Source: JAJZEO01 sp964350315 (lineage in GTDB: Bacteria; Chlamydiota; Chlamydiia; Chlamydiales; 2-12-FULL-49-11). From it: DNA of 64,000 nucleotides. The notes under the pieces are model-generated. The model was given only the letters and a program-made list of their open reading frames with translations, was not told the origin of the DNA and did no database searches. The stretch covers positions 1 through 64,000 of the forward strand of contig CAYGJD010000007.1 in assembly GCA_964350315.1 (NCBI GenBank), in the 5' to 3' direction. This document shows positions 42,262 through 50,291 of this stretch, in pieces. Numbering within the stretch: position 1 is the first letter of the stretch; every line of letters starts with the position of its first letter. The position numbers and the translations under genes were made by a program.

Positions 42262-43032
42262 ATGAATATATATTATTCTCTAAAACACACATATTATGAG
42301 CTCAGGGATTGCTGCCAACCCAAAGCTGTCTATAATGAAGATCTCGGCGATTTGCCACAGTATGTTGAAGATTTGACGAGTCGAATGAATTATGAAAAAA
42401 AAGTGCATCTTTCTTGGGCAGAAGGAAGTGACATCACGATGAGAGCTAGTTTTGGTTTTTGGAAATCTGGTATCATTGAGGTTCCATGGGAATGTAAGAA
42501 ATTTTTCTTAGATACTAGTAAGTGGACCAGAGTTTGTGCTACTAGAGCCAGCTTAGCACATGAATTAGTTCATCTTAAACTTCACCATGTACAAAAACAG
42601 ATTCTTGTGCAATTGCTTATCTCAGCGATTGTTATGATTGTATTTTCAGCTACACTTTGTGTCATTATTGCTTTCGCAATTGATTATTTTCTAACTCCAC
42701 GAGTTCTCAATTACTACATTAGATATCATGAAAAACAGGCAGACTTACTTGCCTGCGAGGTATTAACAGAGAATGAATTATGTGCCGCCGTTTGTTATTT
42801 GGAAAGAGAAAGAATCTATAATATCAAAGACTATTTATCGACAGAAAAAAAGAACAAGACGAAGTCTGTTTTTAACAAATTCCCCCAAAAATGCACAGAA
42901 GAAGGAAATATCATAGCGGATGTGGAACACTATCCATTAAGTGAAAGGATATGTTATCTGAGAGAAAGGATTAAAACTGAGAAAGGAAAAAAGTACATAT
43001 CGGAGTACTTCTCTTATCTCAAGCAAATTTAA
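42262..43032 (+). CDS. M48-like membrane metallopeptidase 3
   Basis: 256 residues. HELVH (residues 100-104), two hydrophobic segments (~110-150), then YHEKQADLLACEVLTENEL as third-ligand region and HYPLSERICYLRERI near the end, in the same order as in the protease at 23931 (HEIAH, EKRADLRACEVLTDEEI, HPPLTDRISYM). It is an isolated plus-strand gene between the two RHS toxin/immunity modules, so it may have been moved there with them. Confidence 0.75.
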   Translation: MNIYYSLKHTYYELRDCCQPKAVYNEDLGDLPQYVEDLTSRMNYEKKVHLSWAEGSDITMRASFGFWKSGIIEVPWECKKFFLDTSKWTRVCATRASLAHELVHLKLHHVQKQILVQLLISAIVMIVFSATLCVIIAFAIDYFLTPRVLNYYIRYHEKQADLLACEVLTENELCAAVCYLERERIYNIKDYLSTEKKNKTKSVFNKFPQKCTEEGNIIADVEHYPLSERICYLRERIKTEKGKKYISEYFSYLKQI

Positions 43033-43062
43033 TGAGGTCAGCGTTAGATAAGGATTTAAGGC

Positions 43063-43209
43063 CTAAAGGAAATCAATTGGTCGGTTGAGGAAGAAAAAGG
43101 CTGTTCTATGACTCTCAAGTTGGTTAGACGATTTCATTTTCTTGTTATATACCGATCGCACTTCAAAAACTGGAGTTTCTGCGCCGCCAAAACCCTTTCC
43201 ATTATCCAT
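43063..43209 (-). CDS. Possible 48-residue small protein
   Basis: The frame starts at ATG 43209 (MDNGKGFGGAETPVFEVRS) and ends at 43063. There is no SD and no known match. It lies in the 500-base gap between the metallopeptidase and the immunity gene, next to a transposase remnant, so it may be debris of a larger gene. Confidence 0.2.
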   Translation of the reverse strand: MDNGKGFGGAETPVFEVRSVYNKKMKSSNQLESHRTAFFFLNRPIDFL

Positions 43210-43261
43210 TGTTTAAAAATTTTTGCTATATTGGCTCTTTTTAACGATAAAAGGAACTTTT

Positions 43262-43535
43262 TATAGGAATTACGCAAATACTCAAGAATGGGCGACAACG
43301 AGTTTTGCCAACGCGCTTCTCTTGAATAAAACTAAAAGTAAGATGACTTATAAATATCGCAGCTAGACTGGCAGAAGCAAAAGGGAGTAGCCTTGCTATT
43401 CGTTTTGATAACTGGCATGATACTAAGGCTACATATAATCTACTTAAGCAGCCAATTATGACGCCAGATTCCATTCAAAATCCTCTTTTACAGAGAGAGA
43501 AGTTACGTAAAAAATACGGGAAAAAGAGCACATGT
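43262..43535 (+). pseudogene. IS4/Tn5-like transposase remnant (frameshifted)
   Basis: Two overlapping plus-strand frames join into one N-terminal transposase sequence. The first (from 43268, stop 43364) reads NYANTQEWATTSFANALLLNKTK; the second (from ~43356) reads IAARLAEAKGSSLAIRFDNWHDTKATYNLLKQP, then IMTPDSIQNPLLQREKLR. This is the pattern of the Tn5-type transposase DNA-binding domain (agcGDWAxTKAaYRFF...vTPexIL). A +1 frameshift and loss of everything after ~90 codons show it is dead. No terminal inverted repeats were found. Confidence 0.6.
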
Positions 43536-43979
43536 TTAAGTTTCTAGATCTGGGATATTTTCCCACCATACATCCTTTACATCGATAGTAATAGTAGAAC
43601 AATCATCGACTCTATTTTTAGGAGGGTAATTAATCCAAATAACGTGCAAAAGCACTTCATTATCTTTGATTCTAAAACGAAAAATGTCCCCATCATCGTA
43701 GTTCATTTTTAAAGGGGTTGCAAGTTTTTTATTATCAATATAAATATTTTTGAGTCCATTTAAATGAAGTTTTCCCTTTATTTGTTTTAAATAAATCTTT
43801 CCCTTTATTCGCCCTTCTTTTGAAAGAGGAATAGGATCCTTGATATCTTCGGAATGAACTTCTGCACTTTCCATGGTTAAAATAAGTTCACCCTCATTTT
43901 TGCCATATTCAATTGCAATCAATGATCCATCATGAAAATAAGACGTGTATTTAGAAATAGTTGCTTTATCAATATACAT
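43536..43979 (-). CDS. Immunity protein for the RHS toxin
   Basis: 147 residues, homologue of the 135-residue protein at 41229, with a short extra segment (KIYLKQIKGKLHLNGLK). It lies 20 bases downstream of the RHS toxin gene on the same strand. Predicted cytoplasmic protein neutralising the C-terminal toxin. The recurring HDGS and WWEN(I/L)PDLE motifs could be the toxin-binding surface, which is inference. Confidence 0.7.
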   Translation of the reverse strand: MYIDKATISKYTSYFHDGSLIAIEYGKNEGELILTMESAEVHSEDIKDPIPLSKEGRIKGKIYLKQIKGKLHLNGLKNIYIDNKKLATPLKMNYDDGDIFRFRIKDNEVLLHVIWINYPPKNRVDDCSTITIDVKDVWWENIPDLET

Positions 43980-43999
43980 AAATTTTTCTCTTTATAAAT

Positions 44000-44827
44000 T
44001 TATTCCCACCACACCCATTCTGGCGGGTAAAGATGAGAGGCATCGCTATGTCTTCTGACTGGATTAAAATTCTTATCTAAATATTCATCATGCTTGCCAG
44101 TTGAATTTGGATTTGGTCGATGATAGTGATCATGCGCCTCATGACCTGTATCTTTTGGATTTCCTTTATCTAATCTAATTTCTTCACCTGTCTCTTTATT
44201 TTTGTACTTATGATGTCCATTTTTTTTTGCTTCTGGATGACTAACGTCCTCCCAATTTTTATCCTTCGTTGGATTTTTTGGAAGAGTAGGATCTACATCA
44301 CCTTTTTTACTTCTTTCCATCGTATTGAGGTCAAAAGAAGAATCATCGTGAGTCTCTTTGTAATGTTTATAGCCTTTGTAGCCCCAATATCCAATAGTAA
44401 CACCAGCTGCTAACGCTGCTGCAGAGGGAGCCCAAATAGGCGCTGAGACGGCGGCTCCAGCTCCCCATGCTAAGCTTATAAGGGGCGCAGCTATGGCAAA
44501 TTGTCCATCTGGATCGATAAAATTTGCAGGATCGCCCAAGCAATATAGATAAGGATCATCACTTTGCTGCATTGGATCAGGAGTTAGCCATTCTCTTAGT
44601 TCAGGAGAGTAATAGCGCTCTCCAAAGTAGACTAAATCTGCTTCTTTATCATAATATTTCCCTGAAAAGATCCAGGAAACAGGGGCGTTTTGATCAAGAT
44701 CTACTCCGAATAAATCAGCTACAGCTAAAGGAATTTCCTTGCCCGTAGAAATGTCAATGAGTGCTGTGATTGTTCCTTGAAGATTTTGCACGGGTGCATA
44801 GATCGCATTTTGTGTTTCGATAGCCAC
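44000..44827 (-). CDS. RHS-repeat toxin, C-terminal portion (3' part of frameshifted gene)
   Basis: 275 residues. FSGKYYDKEADLVYFGERYYSPELREWLTPDPM and YLYCLGDPANFIDPDG are the conserved RHS core end that precedes a variable toxin. A hydrophobic Ala-rich linker follows, then the toxin tip NWEDVSHPEAKKNGHHKYKN, HDHYHRPNPN, HLYPPEWVWWE. The GTG at 44827 is probably not the real start: the same frame stays open upstream to a TGA near 44966 and joins the frame of 44878-45399 by a single-base shift. Confidence 0.75.
   Translation of the reverse strand: MAIETQNAIYAPVQNLQGTITALIDISTGKEIPLAVADLFGVDLDQNAPVSWIFSGKYYDKEADLVYFGERYYSPELREWLTPDPMQQSDDPYLYCLGDPANFIDPDGQFAIAAPLISLAWGAGAAVSAPIWAPSAAALAAGVTIGYWGYKGYKHYKETHDDSSFDLNTMERSKKGDVDPTLPKNPTKDKNWEDVSHPEAKKNGHHKYKNKETGEEIRLDKGNPKDTGHEAHDHYHRPNPNSTGKHDEYLDKNFNPVRRHSDASHLYPPEWVWWE
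44307..44395. repeat. 89-bp identical block shared with the orphan tip (copy B)
   Basis: Identical to 41953-42041. It codes the linker just before the toxin tip of the RHS gene. Confidence 0.85.
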
Positions 44828-44877
44828 AGGTCTTAAAATATCCTTATGTGCGGAAATTCCTGGAACCCGAAGCTCAA

Positions 44878-45399
44878 TTACATTTCCTGTTTCATTAATG
44901 CGCGCAAGCTCATTAATGCCGTGATAAACATAGTATTCTGCTTGTCCATTAAGTGTTCTAGAAATTCATTTCCTGTTGAGTCGTATTCATATTCAATGAT
45001 GTCTTTTGGAGTAGTTACTCGAATTAAGCGATTTTGCTTATCATAGGCAAACATTTTATTCTCTAATCGAATGAGATTTCCTAAAGAATCATACTCTGTA
45101 GATAATTGTGTATTTCGTTCTTTGCGATCAGTTTGTTCATCTACGGAATCGAAGTTGTTGTGATAAAATCTTTCCCCTAATACATTCGTTAAGCATTCAG
45201 AAATAAGTTTTCCTTGTTCATCATAGTCATATGAACATGTATACATGATCTCATCTATTTTTGAGAGTCTCTCGATTTGATTAATCTGGACACCATCTGT
45301 GAAATAACGAACACACCCATGATCACATAATTTTAAAGTATGAACATCAGAGCTAAGGGATGCAATAAAACAGAAAAAAAGAGAAAGAAAAAATCTCAT
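44878..45399 (-). CDS. RHS-repeat protein, N-terminal portion (5' part of frameshifted gene)
   Basis: 173 residues. A signal peptide (MRFFLSLFFCFIASLSSDV) is followed by YD/RHS repeats: YDYDEQGKLISE, YDSLGNLIRLE, YDKQNRLIRVT, YEYDSTGNEF. At the T-run 44962-44964 the frame is lost; adding one T restores a continuous protein (TGNEFSRTLNGQAEYYVYHG) into the C-terminal part. Joined, the product would be ~466 residues, far shorter than usual RHS cages (1000+), so the gene looks internally deleted as well as frameshifted. The alternatives are programmed frameshifting or a sequencing error. Confidence 0.7.
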   Translation of the reverse strand: MRFFLSLFFCFIASLSSDVHTLKLCDHGCVRYFTDGVQINQIERLSKIDEIMYTCSYDYDEQGKLISECLTNVLGERFYHNNFDSVDEQTDRKERNTQLSTEYDSLGNLIRLENKMFAYDKQNRLIRVTTPKDIIEYEYDSTGNEFLEHLMDKQNTMFITALMSLRALMKQEM

Positions 45400-45477
45400 A
45401 AAGCTCTCCCAATATGAATGGTGAGACTATAGGAGAAATAATTTTTTTGTAAAGTTAAATCCCGTGAATTAAGAAAG

Positions 45478-46320
45478 TTAATGATTCATTACAATAACGC
45501 CGCATATGCCTGTTATGGTGATGAGGGAAAAAATAAACATTTGACGTGCCCAGGCAACATCGTGGGTAGTTTTGAATCCTCTTATCCCAAGAACGAGCCA
45601 GACTAGGGCAAGGGTAGAGGAGATGGCAAGGTACCAATATCCTGCATAGCCGTAGTAAGTAAGCAGGGGAATTGTGAGGGCAAATGCAATGAGGTAGAGA
45701 AGCATGTGAATTTTTGTTGTGGGGATTCCTCTTGAAACAGGAAGAACAGGGATAGAGGCAGCTTCATAGTCATTTGCATGGCGAATTGCGATGGCGTAAA
45801 AATGAGGCATTTGCCAAAGAACTAAAATAGCAAAAATTAATAAAGCTCCAAGGTCTAGACGGTTGCTTACTGCAACGTAGCCAACAACTGGGGGGATTGC
45901 GCCAGAGATACTTCCGACAAGTGTTGCATATTTAGTGTGTTTTTTAAGGAGGCTATACATGCTGACATAAATGAAAAATCCTAAAAAGGCAGTTGCTGCT
46001 GCTAGGTAATTTGCAAAAAATGCTAGAATAGCAAGACCAATTAAGCCAAGCGCCAGTGCGAATAAAAGAGCGCTTCTTGAGGAGATAACATCTCCGATTG
46101 TCGGGCGGTTTTTTGTTCTCTTCATTTGCTTGTCTGCGTGCCGGTCGATATAGTTATTACATACGCAAGCAGAAGCTATGACAAGACCAAGGCCAACAAG
46201 AGTTTGTAGAAATAAAACAGGGTTAATTGTAGCAGTGCAAGCAAGTGCAAATCCAGCGATCATTGTAATTAAATTACCCATGATAATACCTGGTTTTGTC
46301 AGCAAATAGTATGTCTTCAT
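45478..46320 (-). CDS. cyoE: Protoheme IX farnesyltransferase (haem O synthase)
   Basis: 280 residues, seven to nine membrane segments. The UbiA-type motif NNYIDRHADKQMKRTKNRP (N..D...D) binds the farnesyl diphosphate-Mg. It makes haem O for the bo3 oxidase encoded just upstream. Last gene of the cyo operon, 10 bases after cyoD. Confidence 0.95.
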   Translation of the reverse strand: MKTYYLLTKPGIIMGNLITMIAGFALACTATINPVLFLQTLVGLGLVIASACVCNNYIDRHADKQMKRTKNRPTIGDVISSRSALLFALALGLIGLAILAFFANYLAAATAFLGFFIYVSMYSLLKKHTKYATLVGSISGAIPPVVGYVAVSNRLDLGALLIFAILVLWQMPHFYAIAIRHANDYEAASIPVLPVSRGIPTTKIHMLLYLIAFALTIPLLTYYGYAGYWYLAISSTLALVWLVLGIRGFKTTHDVAWARQMFIFSLITITGICGVIVMNH

Positions 46321-46330
46321 AGAATGTTCC

Positions 46331-46654
46331 TTACATTTTCATGTATGGCATGGTGCGCCAGTTGAGGGTAAACATGATCCATATGGTTCCACCAATAATG
46401 ATTGTTAAAACAAGGAGCATGAATAAAAAGACAAGTAAGTTTCTTCTTGGTTTTTCTTCTTTTCCTAAGTAGAGAAAGAAGATGAGCTGTATAACGGTTT
46501 GGATGATTCCTAATCCTAATACAGTCAAGATTAGGGGCATTTTTGGCATAACTTTTAAGACAACACAGTAGTAGGCAGCAACAGTCAAACAAATTGAGCT
46601 GATAAATCCAAATAGGTATCCGGCAAGTCCGCTTTGATGTGTGTGTTCTTTCAT
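46331..46654 (-). CDS. cyoD: Cytochrome bo3 oxidase subunit IV
   Basis: 107 residues with three hydrophobic segments. GYLFGFISSICLTVAAYY, GIIQTVIQLIFFLYLGKEEK and the terminal WIMFTLNWRTMPYM follow the CyoD pattern. A small subunit that helps assembly of subunit I. It starts at the base after the cyoC stop. Confidence 0.9.
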   Translation of the reverse strand: MKEHTHQSGLAGYLFGFISSICLTVAAYYCVVLKVMPKMPLILTVLGLGIIQTVIQLIFFLYLGKEEKPRRNLLVFLFMLLVLTIIIGGTIWIMFTLNWRTMPYMKM

Positions 46655-47245
46655 TTAAGCAAGCCCCATCATGTAAACAATTGTAAAAATAAAAACCCAA
46701 ACAACATCTAAAAAGTGCCAAAATAATCGGAAACACATGAGTCGTTTGTGTATAACAGCAGGAAATCCGCGTTTTGATATTTGCTTGATCATTACAAGCA
46801 TCCAAATAAGTCCAATAGAGACGTGGCATCCGTGTGTGCCAACGAGAGTGAAAAAGGAAGATAAGAAGGCGCTTTTTGACGGACCGTTCCCTTCTCGGAT
46901 AAGGCTGACAAACTCATGAACTTCCATACAAACAAAAGAAAGACCAAGTAAAAAAGTGATTCCTAAGTAGGCAAGAACGGCGCTTTTTTTTGCTTTTTTA
47001 CTCGCAAGGCCTGCAAGTCCACATGTGAAACTACTGATTAAAAGAGCAAAAGTCTCTGCAAGAACAAGTTGTGGATTAAAAAGTTGTTGTGAGGTTGGCC
47101 CTCCAAATGTCGAATTATGTAAAACAGCATAGGCAGCAAAGAAGGTTCCGAAGAGAACACAGTCGGTCATTAAGTAGACCCAAAAACCAAAAATGGTTTT
47201 ATCGTAATTTTCTTCTTCGTGATGTGCATGAACTTCTGGGGTCAT
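46655..47245 (-). CDS. cyoC: Cytochrome bo3 oxidase subunit III
   Basis: 196 residues with five hydrophobic segments. FGFWVYLMTDCVLFGTFFAAYAVL and GTHGCHVSIGLIWML are the haem-copper subunit III signatures, ending WHFLDVVWVFIFTIVYMMGL. It overlaps cyoB by 4 bases. Confidence 0.93.
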   Translation of the reverse strand: MTPEVHAHHEEENYDKTIFGFWVYLMTDCVLFGTFFAAYAVLHNSTFGGPTSQQLFNPQLVLAETFALLISSFTCGLAGLASKKAKKSAVLAYLGITFLLGLSFVCMEVHEFVSLIREGNGPSKSAFLSSFFTLVGTHGCHVSIGLIWMLVMIKQISKRGFPAVIHKRLMCFRLFWHFLDVVWVFIFTIVYMMGLA

Positions 47246-49221
47246 TTCTTCTCTCTTCTTTTATCTTCGATTTCTTTTATTTCCTTAGCAGTGATTATAT
47301 ACTCTACGTCGTCATAGGAGAGGTGTTTGATGACGCAAAAAAGTATTGTTAAGAAGGTTGCAACGACAAGCCACCAGATTTGCCAAACGACTGCAAATCC
47401 TAGAATAAAGACGAAAAATCCAATGATGAGTCCCATTGGACTATCTTTTGGCATGAGGATATCTTCATACTCCGCATGCTCAGCTAAGTCAACGCCATCT
47501 TCTTTTGCGTGCCAGTAAGCATCAGGCTTATCAACTTTAGGCATGAGCGCGAAATTATAAAGAGGTGGTGGTGATGGGATTGACCATTCTAATGTTCTTC
47601 CATCCCAAGGATCGCCTGTTAGATCTTTGTTTTTCTCTCTGTGCTTATAGCTGTAGAAGACTTGGTATATTTGAAAAAAGACACCAAGAGTGATGATTAG
47701 TACTCCGACACCAGCGGTGATCAGTAGTGGTTGCCATCCATTTCCAGCTTCATATTGATTCAATCTTCTTGTCATCCCCATGAGGCCAAGTACGTATAGT
47801 GGCATAAAAGCAACAAGGAATCCAATGATCCATGACCAAAAAGCCCATTTACCAATTGTTTCGTTGAGTTTGAATCCTGTAAATTTAGGAAACCAATAAC
47901 TTACGCCTGAGAAAAATCCGAAGACAACTCCACCGATAATAACGTTGTGGAAGTGAGCGACTAAAAAGAGGCTGTTGTGTGTTTGAAAATCTACTGGAGC
48001 AATCGATAATAAAACCCCAGACATACCGCCGAGGGTGAAAACAACAACAAATCCAATAAACCAAAGCATGGAGGTGTGTAATCTAATGCGGCCGCGGAAC
48101 ATAGTGAAAAGCCAGTTGAAGATCTTCACCCCTGTTGGAACTGCAATGAGCATTGTCATAGCGCCAAAGAAGGCATTGACGTTTGGACTTGCTCCCATTG
48201 TATAGAAGTGGTGGAGCCAAACAACAAATGAAAGGACGGTAATTGCCATGATAGCAAGAATCATTGAAAGGTAACCAAAAATGCGTTTTCTTGAAAAAGT
48301 TGCCACAACTTCTGAATAGATTCCAAATACAGGAAGAACAAGGATATATACTTCTGGATGACCCCAAGCCCAAATAAGGTTGACGTACATCATTGGATTT
48401 CCGCCGCCTTCTGTTGTAAAAAAGTGCATATCAAGAACTCGATCAAGAGTTAAAAGGGCAAGAGTTCCTGTTAGAATTGGGAAGGCAAAAATGATAAGAA
48501 TCATGCAAGCAAGCATTGCCCATATAAATATAGGTAGGCGCATGAAAGTCATACCAGGACAACGCATTTTGAAAATCGTTACAAAAAAGTTAACTCCAGC
48601 TAAGAGACTTCCAACCCCAGCGATTTGCACACTCCAAATCCAATAGTCGACACCAACCCCAGGGCTATATTTTAATCCTGAAAGTGGGGGGTAGGCAACC
48701 CAACCTGCTGTTGAAAATTCTCCGATTGGCAAAGAGACGTTTACAAGTAAAAATCCTGTGAAAAAAAGCCAAAAGCTAACTGCGTTTAAAAAAGGAAATG
48801 CAACATCTCTTGCACCGATTTGTAGTGGAATAATCAAGTTGGAAAGGGCAAATACAATTCCCATTCCCACAAAAAAGATCATTACAGTTCCATGAGCTGT
48901 AAAAACCTGCTGATAATGGTCTGCAGTTAAGTAACCTGAATTTTCGCCGACGGCAATTGCTTGTTGAGCACGCATCATGATTGCATCGATGACACCTTTA
49001 ACGAGCATCAAAAATGCAACAAAGAAGTACATTAAGCCGATTTTTTTAGGATCAAGAGTCGTAAGCCACTCTTTCCAAAGGTATCCCCAATACTTCTTAT
49101 ATGAGATAAAAGCGATCGCACCAATTGTCATAAGACCCATGATGGCACTTGCTCCCATGATAATGACATCATGTTGGAAAGCCTCTATTGTCAATTTGCC
49201 AAATAGGTCACTGTACTTCAT
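47242..49221 (-). CDS. cyoB: Cytochrome bo3 ubiquinol oxidase subunit I
   Basis: 659 residues, as in other CyoB proteins. The haem and copper ligands are visible: HGTVMIFFVGM, WAWGHPEVYILVLPVFG (His and cross-linked Tyr), HHFYTMG (two His) and VAHFHNVIIGG (two haem His). It reduces oxygen to water with proton pumping, using ubiquinol. It overlaps cyoA by 14 bases at its start. Classical Chlamydia use a bd oxidase, so a full bo3 operon is a feature of environmental lineages. Confidence 0.96.
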   Translation of the reverse strand: MKYSDLFGKLTIEAFQHDVIIMGASAIMGLMTIGAIAFISYKKYWGYLWKEWLTTLDPKKIGLMYFFVAFLMLVKGVIDAIMMRAQQAIAVGENSGYLTADHYQQVFTAHGTVMIFFVGMGIVFALSNLIIPLQIGARDVAFPFLNAVSFWLFFTGFLLVNVSLPIGEFSTAGWVAYPPLSGLKYSPGVGVDYWIWSVQIAGVGSLLAGVNFFVTIFKMRCPGMTFMRLPIFIWAMLACMILIIFAFPILTGTLALLTLDRVLDMHFFTTEGGGNPMMYVNLIWAWGHPEVYILVLPVFGIYSEVVATFSRKRIFGYLSMILAIMAITVLSFVVWLHHFYTMGASPNVNAFFGAMTMLIAVPTGVKIFNWLFTMFRGRIRLHTSMLWFIGFVVVFTLGGMSGVLLSIAPVDFQTHNSLFLVAHFHNVIIGGVVFGFFSGVSYWFPKFTGFKLNETIGKWAFWSWIIGFLVAFMPLYVLGLMGMTRRLNQYEAGNGWQPLLITAGVGVLIITLGVFFQIYQVFYSYKHREKNKDLTGDPWDGRTLEWSIPSPPPLYNFALMPKVDKPDAYWHAKEDGVDLAEHAEYEDILMPKDSPMGLIIGFFVFILGFAVVWQIWWLVVATFLTILFCVIKHLSYDDVEYIITAKEIKEIEDKRREKK

Positions 49222-50080
49222 GCGGCATTGAGTCCTTCGTTAAAATCCAATTAAACAATTTAGGGTTTTTAAGTGAGTAATATCGTATAGGATTTTTTTG
49301 GCTAGGCTTTACAAGTTCAATGAACGTCTCTTTATCCAAAGTTCTTTTTACTCTTTGCATTTTCTTTATCCATTTGTCAAAGTCTTCTTGGCTAGTTGCT
49401 TGAGCATTAAACCTCATTCCTGCAAAGCCATCGCCACTTAAATTGGCAGATACACCTTTATAAGTTCCAATCTCATTGGCGATTAGATTTAATTCAGTTC
49501 TCATTCCTGGCATAGCAAAGATTTGACCCCCTAATTCAGGGATCCAAAATGAGTTCATCGGCGCATCAGCTGTAATCTCAAAATGAACGGGAACATCTTT
49601 AGGAAATCTAATGTAGTTGACAACAGCGAAGCCTTCATCTGGATAAATGAATAACCATTTCCACTGAAGGGCAACAACTTGAATTCTAATAGGCTTTTTA
49701 TCGCTAACTAATGGTCTGTATTGATCCAACGTAAAACAAGTAATCCAGTTAACAGTCCCTAAAACAAGGATGATAATAAAGGGGATGCCCCACCAAATTG
49801 TTTCAGCTAAAGCGCTATGTCCCCAATTTGGAGTATACTTAGATTTTTCATTTCCCTCGCGATATCGGATAACAATAAAATAAGTGAGGAGGAAGACGGG
49901 GATTACGACAATCAACATGACAAGAGTTGCAAATATAAGAAGATCACGTTGTTGAACTCCAATCCAACCTTTTGGATGAATGACAACCATGTCTGTTCTC
50001 ATAAAGAGTAAACAAGTGAAGACAAACAAGATCAACATCAAAATTGTATAAGCAGCGAGTTTTGTCTTTTTATTCATCAT
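49208..50080 (-). CDS. cyoA: Cytochrome bo3 oxidase subunit II
   Basis: 290 residues. Two N-terminal hydrophobic segments are followed by a cupredoxin domain: VVALQWKWLFIYPDEGFAVVNYIRFPKDVPVHFEITADAPMNSFWIPELGGQIFAMPGM. The CuA ligands of cytochrome c oxidases are absent, as expected for a quinol oxidase. VIHPKGWIGVQQRDLLIFA aligns with E. coli CyoA. A Cys near residue 23 could be a lipobox. First gene of cyoABCDE; an inverted repeat lies ~60 bases upstream. Confidence 0.95.
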   Translation of the reverse strand: MMNKKTKLAAYTILMLILFVFTCLLFMRTDMVVIHPKGWIGVQQRDLLIFATLVMLIVVIPVFLLTYFIVIRYREGNEKSKYTPNWGHSALAETIWWGIPFIIILVLGTVNWITCFTLDQYRPLVSDKKPIRIQVVALQWKWLFIYPDEGFAVVNYIRFPKDVPVHFEITADAPMNSFWIPELGGQIFAMPGMRTELNLIANEIGTYKGVSANLSGDGFAGMRFNAQATSQEDFDKWIKKMQRVKRTLDKETFIELVKPSQKNPIRYYSLKNPKLFNWILTKDSMPHEVQ

Positions 50081-50139
50081 GAGCCTAGATTAATAATAGT
50101 TCTCACCCTATGAATTAATATTAAAAACGTCCACTCTTT

Positions 50140-50168
50140 TTTTGAATATTAAGTTTAGATATTCAAAA
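50140..50168. promoter_or_regulatory. 10-bp perfect inverted repeat upstream of cyoA
   Basis: TTTTGAATAT (50140-50149) and ATATTCAAAA (50159-50168) are perfect inverted repeats around a 9-base centre, 60-88 bases before the cyoA start and on the far side from the divergent hydrolase gene. It could be an operator for a dimeric regulator or a weak hairpin; no named site is recognised. Confidence 0.4.
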
Positions 50169-50231
50169 TCACTCTCTTAGGTTTCAATTAATAAATTTAA
50201 TATTCTCTGTTGAAGGTAAATCACCGACAAA

Positions 50232-50261
50232 TTGACAATGTTATTGAGGTTATGCTAAGAT
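50232..50261 (+). promoter_or_regulatory. Promoter of the alpha/beta-hydrolase gene
   Basis: TTGACA (50232-50237), 18 bases, TAAGAT (50256-50261), 30 bases before ATG 50292. Confidence 0.6.
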
Positions 50262-50291
50262 AAGACCCTTAAAAATAGGGAACATCGTATT

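Noticed and set aside
46317..46829. 170-codon minus-strand frame
   Set aside because: Overlaps cyoC and cyoD in another frame; those two have clear family sequences.
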